A stretch of 64,000 bases of DNA from Acidobacteriota bacterium (GTDB lineage Bacteria > Acidobacteriota > Thermoanaerobaculia > Thermoanaerobaculales > Thermoanaerobaculaceae), in NCBI GenBank assembly GCA_003133645.1, contig PKYI01000104.1, positions 1-64,000 on the forward strand, read 5' to 3'. Both the position numbers and the translations under genes were made by a program. Positions 54,438 through 61,537 of the stretch are shown piece after piece. Positions within the stretch are counted from its first letter, which is position 1; every line of letters begins with the position of its first letter. The notes beneath the pieces are model-generated. The model was given only the letters and a program-made list of their open reading frames with translations, was not told the DNA's origin and made no database searches.

Positions 54438-55049
54438 ATGGCAAGCAGGTTCAACGCTGTCACGATGGCGGCTCTGGTGCTGGCGGCCACGGTCCAGGTC
54501 GCGGCTGCCCTCGAGCTCGGCGCCACGATGCCGATGACGACCGTCAAGATGAAGTCGGTCGATGGCAAGGAGATCGACTTGAGCGACGTGGCCGGGCCCA
54601 AGGGCACGCTCGTGATCTTCTCGTGCAACCACTGCCCCTGGGTCAAGGCCTGGGAGACCCGCATTGCCGCCCTCGGCAACGAGCTGCCTACGAAGGGCAT
54701 CGGCGTCGTCGCGATCAACTCCAACGACCCGGCGGCGTACCCCGGCGACGACTACGCGGACATGGTCGAGCGCGCCAAGGCGCGCGGCTTCACCTTCCCC
54801 TACGTCGTGGACTCGACCTCCGACGTGGCGCGGGCGTTCGGGGCCACCCACACGCCCGAGGCGTTCCTCTTCGACCGCGCCGGTAAGCTCGTCTACCACG
54901 GCACGATCGACGACAACGCCCAGGATGCGGCGAAGGTGGAGCACCACTACCTGCGCGATGCCGCGGACGCGCTGCTGGCCGGCAAGCCGATCCTAGCATC
55001 CGAGACCAAGTCGATCGGCTGCTCCCTGAAGCTCCGCCCCAGGGGCTGA
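54438..55049 (+). CDS. Exported thioredoxin-family (AhpC/TSA-like) protein
   Basis: 203 residues with a signal peptide (about 1-25, VTMAALVLAATVQVAAALEL). The domain starts LGATMPMTTVKMKSVDGKEI and the active site is FSCNHCPWVKAWE (CNHC). NSNDPAAYPGDDYADM and FGATHTPEAFLFDR follow the peroxiredoxin/thioredoxin-like family that has CxxC at the first cysteine. It is a probable periplasmic thiol oxidoreductase. It follows the TlpA-like gene closely, and the DUF3617 gene is 82 bases downstream. Confidence 0.9.
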   Translation: MASRFNAVTMAALVLAATVQVAAALELGATMPMTTVKMKSVDGKEIDLSDVAGPKGTLVIFSCNHCPWVKAWETRIAALGNELPTKGIGVVAINSNDPAAYPGDDYADMVERAKARGFTFPYVVDSTSDVARAFGATHTPEAFLFDRAGKLVYHGTIDDNAQDAAKVEHHYLRDAADALLAGKPILASETKSIGCSLKLRPRG

Positions 55050-55131
55050 GCGACTCGCGGGGGGGTGGGAAAAATCGGGTACCAGAATGGAATCGGTACC
55101 GATTACTCGGCACGAACAAACAGGAGGAATC

Positions 55132-55629
55132 ATGCGGTGGATCAGGGTTTGGATCGCGTTGGTCCCTTGCTTCTTCGTCGTGGCGGTCTCCGCCTCGGCG
55201 CTGGATAGGAAAGCCGGCCTCTGGGAGCTGACCACGACGATGACGTGGCAGAAGTCCCCCTACGGTGGTGGCGGCAACCCGGCCACGGCCGGCGGCCCAC
55301 ACATGACATCGGTCTGTTTCACTCAGGAGCAGATCGAAAAGTACGGTGCCATTCTTCCACCACTGCACCCCGGCTGCCAAATCGTCAACCTCGTCAAGAA
55401 GGCCGGCAGCATGACGGCCGACATGGTGTGCACTGGGAAGATGAGCGGCAAGGAAAGCGTGGCGTCCTCGTGGAGCGACGCCGAGCACGCGACGGGCCAC
55501 ATGCACTTCGTGGGGTCGATTCAGGCAGGACCGTACATGATGCCGATCGAGTGGACGACCGAGTCGAGCTCAGTCTTCAACGGTGCGGACTGCGGCGCCG
55601 TGAAGCCTTTCCAGATGCCGGACAAGTGA
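55132..55629 (+). CDS. Secreted DUF3617-family protein
   Basis: 165 residues with a signal peptide (about 1-24). AGGAGG five bases before this ATG decides the start. LDRKAGLWELTTTMTWQ is the 'GLWE.T' opening of DUF3617; later CFTQEQIEKYG and conserved Cys residues (SVCFT, GCQIV, MVCTG, ADCGAV) fit two disulfides. Function unknown; these are small periplasmic proteins common in Proteobacteria and Acidobacteria. The two thioredoxin-like genes just upstream may form its disulfides. A REP-like element begins 51 bases after the stop. Confidence 0.85.
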   Translation: MRWIRVWIALVPCFFVVAVSASALDRKAGLWELTTTMTWQKSPYGGGGNPATAGGPHMTSVCFTQEQIEKYGAILPPLHPGCQIVNLVKKAGSMTADMVCTGKMSGKESVASSWSDAEHATGHMHFVGSIQAGPYMMPIEWTTESSSVFNGADCGAVKPFQMPDK

Positions 55630-55679
55630 ACCCGCATCCAATCCCCGAATGTGCCGCTCGCTGCTTCTGCGTGGGAATG

Positions 55680-55767
55680 GGTACCGGGTCGGGTCCGGCT
55701 GAATCTCCAAGTGGTGGAGAATGCAACGCACCAGACTCGGTTTGTCAACTCTGCCGGACCTGGTACC
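55680..55767 (+). repeat. REP-like element, copy 3 (full)
   Basis: 88 bases from GGTACCGGGTCGGGTCCGGC to GGACCTGGTACC, with inverted ends (GGTACC..GGTCC / GGACC.GGTACC) and core ATGCAACGCACCAGACTCGG. It lies between the convergent DUF3617 and SoxB-like genes. After it, about 55785-55810 holds a piece of the GCGAGGAG-type repeat (inverted). Confidence 0.85.
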
Positions 55768-55913
55768 TATTTCGCTTCGTCGTCCCGCCGTTGGCAGGAC
55801 TCCTCGCAGTGACAAGTGAGGGGACGAGGCCGCGACTCGCCGCATCGACGACGAGCTTGCACGCCTCTGCCGTGATCGCCCATTGTCACCGTGACCACTT
55901 GGCTGTGGATCTT

Positions 55914-57362
55914 CTACACAACAACGAACGTACCTTTGAGTTCCGCACGTAGAGGATGATGCTTCGCGAGGTACGCCCGCATTGCGTCGATCGCTCGTTC
56001 AGGACGATTCTCACGATGCCGCCCATACTTGCGAGCCACGCCTTGCTCGGTCACAAAGGCCGTGGCGTACGAGCGCCCCGGTTGTACCTCTTCATTACCC
56101 ACCCGCACTTCCTGGATGCGATGGCCCGGCGGATTTTCGAGCTTGAAGTAAACATTGAGACCGAGCGCTCGCTTGACGTACCCGCCCATCTGGTCGTACG
56201 GATCGCGCGCGAACGTCCGCTCGAGGTTCTCCTCCAACATCGCGACGAGCTCCTCGCCCGTCAATTCGACCGTCGAGACCGGCGGGTTCATCGGGATTAT
56301 GTTGTAGCAATCGTTCAAAGTGACCTTCCCCGGCACGATCGGCGCGCCGAAGCGCCAACCGTTCGAGAAAGCCACTTGTGCGCCCGTGCTCTCTCGCACC
56401 GCCTGCAAGAGAAAATTGTCCATGGTCGCTTCCAGCATGGTGGCTCGGTTGAGCACGGTCGCCGTTTCACCGACAACCGTTGAGAGCTCATCTTGATACG
56501 GCGCGAGCGCCTGGCGGACGAGGTCATCGACTGCGGGATCGGGTTCTACGCTGGCCTCAACCTCGATCAGTTGATGCCGGTAGTCGACGACTTGTCCGCC
56601 CTTGATCTCCAAATCCAAGCGACCCAAGAAGGAACCGTGGCAGCCCGACTGGATCACCAGCGTCTTTCCCTGGAGAACCGGCACACGAAGACGGTTATGG
56701 GTGTGGCCGCTCAGGCAAATGTCGACACCCTGCACCTCCGACAAGAGTTTCATGTCTTGCGGAAACCCCAGGTGGGAGATGAGAACGATCAGGTCGACAT
56801 TCTCTTGGGTGCCCAGAACATCGATGATCGGAGGCAGTTCCTCTCGGCCCAGGGTGAAGTCCAGTCCTTCGCTGTAGGAGGGTGGCATGGTCTTGCCCAC
56901 AATATTGGAGGCGATGCCGACAAGACCGATCCGGAGCCCGCCGATCTCCGTGACGGTGTAGGGCGGAAAGAGCCGCCCTCTGGTCGCTTGATCATAGACG
57001 TTGATCGCGAGCATCGGATAGCGGAGCTCGGCTGCGCGCTGTTTGAAGGTCGCGGCACCGTACGCGAACTCCCAATGGGCCGTCATCGCGTCCAGACCCA
57101 ACGAATTCAAGATGGGGATCAACGCCTGTCCCCGCGTCTTCAAGGCGGGATGGGTGCCGTGGAGAGTATCGCCGCAATCGCAAAACAGAACCTGCCCCTG
57201 GCGTTCAGCCCGAATCTGCTTGACGAGCGCGGCAATGCGGGCATACCCTCCCGCAGGACGATAGACGACCTGACCACCCTGCCAGAACATCTCCTGGTGT
57301 AGGTCACAATAGGCATGGCTATCGTTGAGTTGAACGACGGTCAGCGACGTTCCATGTGCCAT
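55914..57362 (-). CDS. SoxB-like / 5'-nucleotidase-family metallohydrolase
   Basis: 482 residues; ATG at 57362 with GAGGAG eight bases upstream (GTG 57371 is an alternative). Metallophosphoesterase core: VVQLNDSHAYCDL, FCDCGDTLHG, ISHLGFPQD, SGHTHNRL; 5'-nucleotidase C-terminal domain from about 300 (NGWRFGAPIVPGKV, NDCYNIIP). DAMTAHWEFAYG replaces the usual GNHEFD and is the form found in thiosulfohydrolase SoxB. No signal peptide is evident. The neighbours are a TauE/SafE fragment and DsrE, which supports a sulfur role, but a nucleotidase cannot be excluded. Base composition is visibly less GC-rich than in the neighbouring genes. Confidence 0.82.
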   Translation of the reverse strand: MAHGTSLTVVQLNDSHAYCDLHQEMFWQGGQVVYRPAGGYARIAALVKQIRAERQGQVLFCDCGDTLHGTHPALKTRGQALIPILNSLGLDAMTAHWEFAYGAATFKQRAAELRYPMLAINVYDQATRGRLFPPYTVTEIGGLRIGLVGIASNIVGKTMPPSYSEGLDFTLGREELPPIIDVLGTQENVDLIVLISHLGFPQDMKLLSEVQGVDICLSGHTHNRLRVPVLQGKTLVIQSGCHGSFLGRLDLEIKGGQVVDYRHQLIEVEASVEPDPAVDDLVRQALAPYQDELSTVVGETATVLNRATMLEATMDNFLLQAVRESTGAQVAFSNGWRFGAPIVPGKVTLNDCYNIIPMNPPVSTVELTGEELVAMLEENLERTFARDPYDQMGGYVKRALGLNVYFKLENPPGHRIQEVRVGNEEVQPGRSYATAFVTEQGVARKYGRHRENRPERAIDAMRAYLAKHHPLRAELKGTFVVV

Positions 57363-57374
57363 GATCTGCACTCC

Positions 57375-57552
57375 TCATCCCACGTTCTCGTAGAGCAAGT
57401 ACAAGGCGACGATGATGGTGAACCAACCGAACGCGTTGGAGAGCTTCTGTGCCGGTATTCGACCAGCCAGTGCCGTGCCGGCCAACACACCGGCTAGACC
57501 ACCGAGAACAAACAGTCCCACGATCCTGAGGTCAACGGTCCGAGGATCAACG
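57375..57552 (-). pseudogene. TauE/SafE sulfite exporter-family permease, C-terminal fragment
   Basis: About 58 codons with no start, ending at TGA 57375: VDLRIVGLFVLGGLAGVLAG, TALAGRIPAQKLSNAFGWF and TIIVALYLLYENVG. This is the last helix pair of TauE/SafE anion permeases ('AG...G..LA...P...L...F......ALYLL'). The first six or so helices are missing. The fragment lies between dsrE and the SoxB-like gene, so an original dsrE-safE-soxB-like operon lost most of its permease. Confidence 0.75.
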
Positions 57553-57572
57553 AGAGAATGACATGGCTCATG

Positions 57573-57923
57573 TTAAGGCCGAATATACGCCCATCCCTCG
57601 GCCTGTTTCTTGACCAGTTCCGCTACGCCGGCTGAAACGACATCCACCGATTCGAGAAGTGACTCCTTGGCGATTCCCAGGATGCTCAACGAATGGGCGC
57701 AGGCCGCAAAGCGAACTCCCTTAGCGGCAAGTTGTTCGACTTGCTCTGCGTGCGAGTCAGGGCCTTTGACGAGCGCATTGACGCCGCCACCATTGGCGAC
57801 TAACTCGACTTCTACACTGTTCTCACCCAGGTCGTCCAGCAGGTTTTCAATGTTCTTGAACACTTGGTCGGCACGGCCCTTACTGGGTTCATCAAGATGA
57901 AAAACGACACGGTACGTCTTCAT
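57573..57923 (-). CDS. DsrE-family small sulfur-relay-type protein
   Basis: 116 residues: YRVVFHLDEPSKGRADQVFK, VEVELVANGGGVNALVKG and GVRFAACAHSLSILGI. This is the DsrE/DsrF/YchN fold; the Cys in AACAHS is at the position of the active cysteine in many members. The family binds or relays sulfur as persulfide, or is uncharacterised. Its base composition matches the SoxB-like gene rather than the chromosome, so the two likely arrived together. No good ribosome site was seen. Confidence 0.87.
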   Translation of the reverse strand: MKTYRVVFHLDEPSKGRADQVFKNIENLLDDLGENSVEVELVANGGGVNALVKGPDSHAEQVEQLAAKGVRFAACAHSLSILGIAKESLLESVDVVSAGVAELVKKQAEGWAYIRP

Positions 57924-58531
57924 GGCTACGCCCCTTCGTTCGATTCCCCAAGGCCACTAGCCGAGCTTGGAGCTTGGGCAATGCCTTCGCGTGCCTTCGC
58001 TTCGTTCAAGAATGATGGAAGAGTCGTGTTTCACTGGGTTCGAGGATGCACTTACTCAACGAGGGCGTCAAGGCGAACGTGGCAGTCTCAGGGTACACGT
58101 GGGCGAGGGGACGACGGCGAAGCGTGGTTGAGGCAGCCCGGAACAATGGGTAGGTTCGGCGCACACCACTTTGTGTTCAAACCTAATGTCTTGGCAGTCG
58201 CGAACCACCCGAACTCAAGGGGCTCGTGGAGAACCACTGTCATCGCGAGGAGTCCTGCCGCAGACAGGACGACGCGGCGATCTCGCCGAAATCCACGATA
58301 CTGCTTCGCCCCGTCACCAGTCCCATCTGCGGCGGGGCTCGCAGTGACGGTGGTTCCTCTATGACGGACGGCAAATCGGTATCAGTTGACGGAAGGATGG
58401 AGGATGAACCGCGCGACACCCGGTTGATCAACTGTGCCGGACCTGGAGGCACCGATTCCCTCTCGTGGGCGGGCGCCCACGCCCGCCCATGCATCGCTGT
58501 TGGGGGCGGCCGCGCTCCAAGGCTCCGGCAG
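57924..58531. other. Gene-free stretch with two repeat types
   Basis: No gene recognised in 608 bases. Up to about 58230 the sequence is AT-richer and featureless, like the islet beside it. Bases about 58238-58352 form an inverted pair of the dispersed repeat (CATCGCGAGGAGTCCTGCCG, GACGCGGCGATCTCGCC, ending GGCTCGCAGTGACGG). Bases 58376-58455 are REP-like copy 4. A GGCGGGCGCCCACGCCCGCC hairpin lies at about 58468-58487. Confidence 0.65.
58376..58455 (+). repeat. REP-like element, copy 4
   Basis: From ATCGGTATCAGTTGACGGAA through GGATGGAGGATGAACCGCGC and ACACCCGGTTGATCAACTGT to CCGGACCTGGAGGCACCGAT. The internal AGTTGA/TCAACT arms and the ATCGGT/ACCGAT ends are inverted. It lies 76 bases after the stop of the anti-sigma-like gene. 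Confidence 0.85.
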
Positions 58532-59722
58532 CTAATGCCTTGGCAACGCGCGGACGTGCAGGTCGGCGCGCGTGGGCGCCCGCTCGGAGGCCACGGTGAC
58601 GATGACCTGCGCCGGCGTGATCGCTGGCGCCGTGGCCAGCGCGCGGTAGCTCGCCGGCGGCACGTCCCGGAACGTCGCCGTCCCGCCGGAATCGGTCCTC
58701 GCCGTCCGCGTCTCGAACGCGCCCTGGCCGAGGCGCTCCAGCGTCACCGTGACGCCCTCGCACGGCCGCTCGGCCTCGTCGAGGATCACCACCGTCACCG
58801 CGTTCTCCTCCTTCCCGATGCCGCCCCGTGCCTGGACACGACGGGGGCGGTTCATCGCTGCGGCGGCCTGCGCCGAGGTGGAGGCGACCGGCGCGGCACC
58901 CCTCACGGTGACCTCCTCGCCCATCTTGGCCTGGGGCATTGTGATGCCGACCTCGGAGGTGGCGCCGGCGGCGACCTTGACCCTTTTCTCGGCCGGTTCG
59001 AACCCTTGCGCCTCCGACCGGACGCGGTACTCGCCGGCGGGAAGACCTCGCAGCGACGCACGGCCTGCGGCGTCCGAGACGGCGGCGCGTGCGCCTTGCT
59101 CCGGGACGCCGGCGCGGGTCGCGGTGATCGTCGTGCCGGGAAGCGGTTCCATCCCGTCGCTCACTCGCAGATCCAGCGCTCCGGTCGGCGGGGTCGCTAC
59201 CATCGCGACGGCTTTGGGCTCTGCCGCGGCGGGGGCCTTCTCGGCGTCCTTGGCCACGAGACCCAGCTCGTCCGCGCTCTCGGCGTTGCGGGAAGCGGAG
59301 GCGATCCTCTGGCGCGCAGGGACGGGTATCCGGAACCCCTTGGACGCGCGCGGCAGCGCCATCGCGACCGCGATCCCCTGGGGCTCCGCCGGGGCCGGGG
59401 CCGTGACCACGATCTCGTCGATGTGCACCACGCCGGAGAGCGCCATCCACTTCCACACGTCGTCGGGCGGCGACGGGATGCGGGCCGCCACCATCCCCAC
59501 CCCGGCCACCAGCAACACGGACATCGCGGCGAGCCAGCTCGGGTGCAGTCCCTCGACCAGCGGAGGCATCAGCCACCGGCGTCCCGGCTGGTACGTCTGC
59601 CGGTCGAGCCGGATCGAGCCCGGGATCTCGGCCTTGATACGATCGGCAAGGCCGGCCGGTGGCTCCGGTGTCGCGCGGGTGGCAAGCAACCGCGCGATCT
59701 CCCTTTGCGTGAGCTTCGTCAT
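58532..59722 (-). CDS. Membrane anti-sigma-like protein with carboxypeptidase-regulatory-like domains
   Basis: 396 residues. A short cytosolic N-terminus (LTQREIARLLATRATPEPPA) leads to one membrane helix at about 62-83 (WLAAMSVLLVAGVGMVAARI). Outside there is an Ala-rich linker and two beta domains of the carboxypeptidase D regulatory type at about 195-265 and 310-390 (LPGTTITATRAGVPEQG, AAGRASLRGLPAGEYRV; PCEGVTVTLERLGQ, SGGTATFRDVPPASYRA). EEVTVRGAAPVA resembles a TonB-receptor plug start. The ATG overlaps the sigma-factor stop (ATGA), so it is probably the regulator of that sigma factor, sensing outside the inner membrane. Confidence 0.75.
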   Translation of the reverse strand: MTKLTQREIARLLATRATPEPPAGLADRIKAEIPGSIRLDRQTYQPGRRWLMPPLVEGLHPSWLAAMSVLLVAGVGMVAARIPSPPDDVWKWMALSGVVHIDEIVVTAPAPAEPQGIAVAMALPRASKGFRIPVPARQRIASASRNAESADELGLVAKDAEKAPAAAEPKAVAMVATPPTGALDLRVSDGMEPLPGTTITATRAGVPEQGARAAVSDAAGRASLRGLPAGEYRVRSEAQGFEPAEKRVKVAAGATSEVGITMPQAKMGEEVTVRGAAPVASTSAQAAAAMNRPRRVQARGGIGKEENAVTVVILDEAERPCEGVTVTLERLGQGAFETRTARTDSGGTATFRDVPPASYRALATAPAITPAQVIVTVASERAPTRADLHVRALPRH

Positions 59723-60324
59723 GACGCAACCTCCTGGAGCTTAGCGGCGAGCAGCCGGAACGCGTGCTTGAGCCGCTTTCGAACGGCCACCTCGGTGATC
59801 CCGTCCGCCTTCGCGATCTCGGCGACCGGCGCGTCGGCCCAATACCTCGCGGCCACCGTAAAGCGGAGATCCTCCGGCAGCGAGAGCACCGCCTTGCGCA
59901 GTCGCTGCTGCGTCTGGGCCTCGATCACCTCGTCGTCCTGGCGCTGGGCGCCGTCGGGTAGCGTCGCGCCCAGCTCCTCGTCGAGCGGCACTACCGCGTG
60001 CGGGCGGCGGACGTGGTTCAGGAACGTGTTGGTGGCGATGCGGTACAGCCACGTGGCGAACCGCGACCGCCCGTCGAACGACCCGATCGCCGCCCACGCC
60101 CGGCGGTACGTCTCCTGCGTGAGGTCGGCGGCGAGGTCGGGGTCATGGGCCAGCCGGCACAGCAGGGCGTAGACGCTCCGGTAGGTGCGGTCGACCAGCG
60201 CTTCGGCCGCCGCCCGGTCGCCCTCGGCAAGGGCCGCGAGCAGCGCTGGTTCGTCCGCCGGCTCCACCTTTCGCGCCTCCGGCCCGCCCGTCCGTACCGA
60301 TGGCAGTGCCTGCACGGTACCCAT
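59719..60324 (-). CDS. ECF-type RNA polymerase sigma factor
   Basis: 201 residues. Region 2 at about 25-100: LVDRTYRSVYALLCRLAHDP, ADLTQETYRRAWAAIGSFDG and FATWLYRIATNTFLNHVRR. Region 4 at about 130-195: LPEDLRFTVAARYWADAPVA, EIAKADGITEVAVRKRLKHA. This is a normal ECF architecture without extra C-terminal domains. It directs RNA polymerase to target genes once released by its partner, probably the overlapping membrane gene. Start uncertain; no clear ribosome site before this ATG. The TonB gene diverges from it and could be a target. Confidence 0.93.
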   Translation of the reverse strand: MGTVQALPSVRTGGPEARKVEPADEPALLAALAEGDRAAAEALVDRTYRSVYALLCRLAHDPDLAADLTQETYRRAWAAIGSFDGRSRFATWLYRIATNTFLNHVRRPHAVVPLDEELGATLPDGAQRQDDEVIEAQTQQRLRKAVLSLPEDLRFTVAARYWADAPVAEIAKADGITEVAVRKRLKHAFRLLAAKLQEVAS

Positions 60325-60548
60325 GCCATTTAGACACAGAACGGCGGGAAAAGAAAACCAGAAGGCGGGAAAGGGAAAAGGTCAAACGGGAAGATGGAAC
60401 TCGGCCTCGGAGGCGACCCTCACGAGTCTGCCGCGGAAGGCCGGCAAGGAACGCCGTTCCTCATCGCCGCCGTCGTACCCGGTTTCGGTTTCGCTCCCGC
60501 GCGTGTCCAAAGACCAGGAGCAGGGAACGGGAACGAAGGGAGGGCGCC

Positions 60549-61292
60549 ATGTTCGACACCACGCTGATCGCATCGAACCCGGGACGGGAGGTGAGACGGA
60601 AGCTCGCGACGCTCCCGGTGGCCCTGGCCGTCCACGCCATGGCGCTCGGCTCCGTCATGGTCGGCCAGCTCTGGGCCGTGCAGCCGGTGGAGCAGCCCGA
60701 CGTCGTGGTGGCGTTCGTGGACTTCATCCCGCCATCGCCGCCACCCCCTCCGCCAAAACCTCCGGAAGGCAACGGTGCAACCGCTGCCACGAAACCAACC
60801 GACCCAACGCCTCCAACCGAGCCGGTTCAACCGCAGGTGGTCCCCGCGCAGGTGCCAAAAGCAGGAGCGCCCGAACCGACTGGCCAGCCAGGCGGCGTCG
60901 CTGGGGGCGTGGATCGTGGAACAAAGGGCGGCATCGTCGGCGGCGTCAAACCCGACCCAGAGCAAGAGCCACCGGTGGTCATCGCCGACGACAAGCCAGT
61001 CCGTCCGGGCGACGGCGTCGTACTTCCCGTGAACATCTACCGGCCCGATCCCGTCTATCCCGAACTGGCAAGGAGAGCTCGCCTCCAAGGTGTAGTCATT
61101 GTCGAGGCGACCATCGATCGTCAAGGCAACGTTGTTGACACCAAGCTGCTCAAAGACCCCGGCCTGGGGTGCGGCGCCGCGGTCGTCGAAGCGTTCCGGA
61201 GTTGGAAGTACCGGCCGGCGACATTCAACGACAGGCCCGTCAGCATCATCATGACCGTGACCGTGACCTTTCGACTCGCAGGAACCGAGTAG
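60549..61292 (+). CDS. tonB: Energy transducer TonB
   Basis: 247 residues; GGGAGGG four bases before the ATG. One membrane helix at about 24-44 (LPVALAVHAMALGSVMVGQL). A Pro-rich periplasm-spanning stretch at about 60-120 (PPSPPPPPPKPPEG, DPTPPTEPVQPQVV). The C-terminal TonB domain is at about 165-247 (YRPDPVYPELARRARLQGVV, IVEATIDRQGNVVDTKLL, FRSWKYRPATFNDRPVSIIM). It passes proton-motive energy to outer-membrane receptors, confirming a two-membrane cell. No exbB/exbD nearby. A terminator hairpin follows. Confidence 0.93.
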   Translation: MFDTTLIASNPGREVRRKLATLPVALAVHAMALGSVMVGQLWAVQPVEQPDVVVAFVDFIPPSPPPPPPKPPEGNGATAATKPTDPTPPTEPVQPQVVPAQVPKAGAPEPTGQPGGVAGGVDRGTKGGIVGGVKPDPEQEPPVVIADDKPVRPGDGVVLPVNIYRPDPVYPELARRARLQGVVIVEATIDRQGNVVDTKLLKDPGLGCGAAVVEAFRSWKYRPATFNDRPVSIIMTVTVTFRLAGTE

Positions 61293-61411
61293 CGTGCCGC
61301 CCTTTCCGTCCCCCTTGCACCTGCGGACGGCGGCCGGCAGCGCCCGGCCGCCGCCTCAGGGTCCTCTGAGGGCCCTCAACAACACACCAAGCAGAATGAC
61401 AACTCTCGCGC

Positions 61412-61438
61412 AGGCCGTGCCGATTTCCGGCACGGCCT
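61412..61438 (+). terminator. Intrinsic terminator of tonB
   Basis: AGGCCGTGCC, loop GATTTCC without its last pairing bases, GGCACGGCCT: a ten-pair hairpin followed by CTTTCTT, 119 bases after the tonB stop. Confidence 0.75.
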
Positions 61439-61454
61439 CTTTCTTCGGCTAATG

Positions 61455-61537
61455 GGTACCTGCCCGGCTCAGTTGACAGAAAGATGGAGGATGCGCCGCG
61501 CGAGACTCGGTTTATCAACTGTGCGGGACCTAGTACC
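61455..61537 (+). repeat. REP-like element, copy 5 (full)
   Basis: From GGTACCTGCCCGGCTCAGTT through GACAGAAAGATGGAGGATGC and GCGAGACTCGGTTTATCAAC to GTGCGGGACCTAGTACC. Internal arms AGTTGA/TCAACT and outer arms GGTACC/AGTACC are inverted. It separates the convergent tonB and amidohydrolase genes and overlaps the 3' end of the latter. Confidence 0.87.

Noticed and set aside
57924-58230. Possible small gene before the DsrE gene
   Set aside because: No start with ribosome site, no recognisable protein; only short frames.
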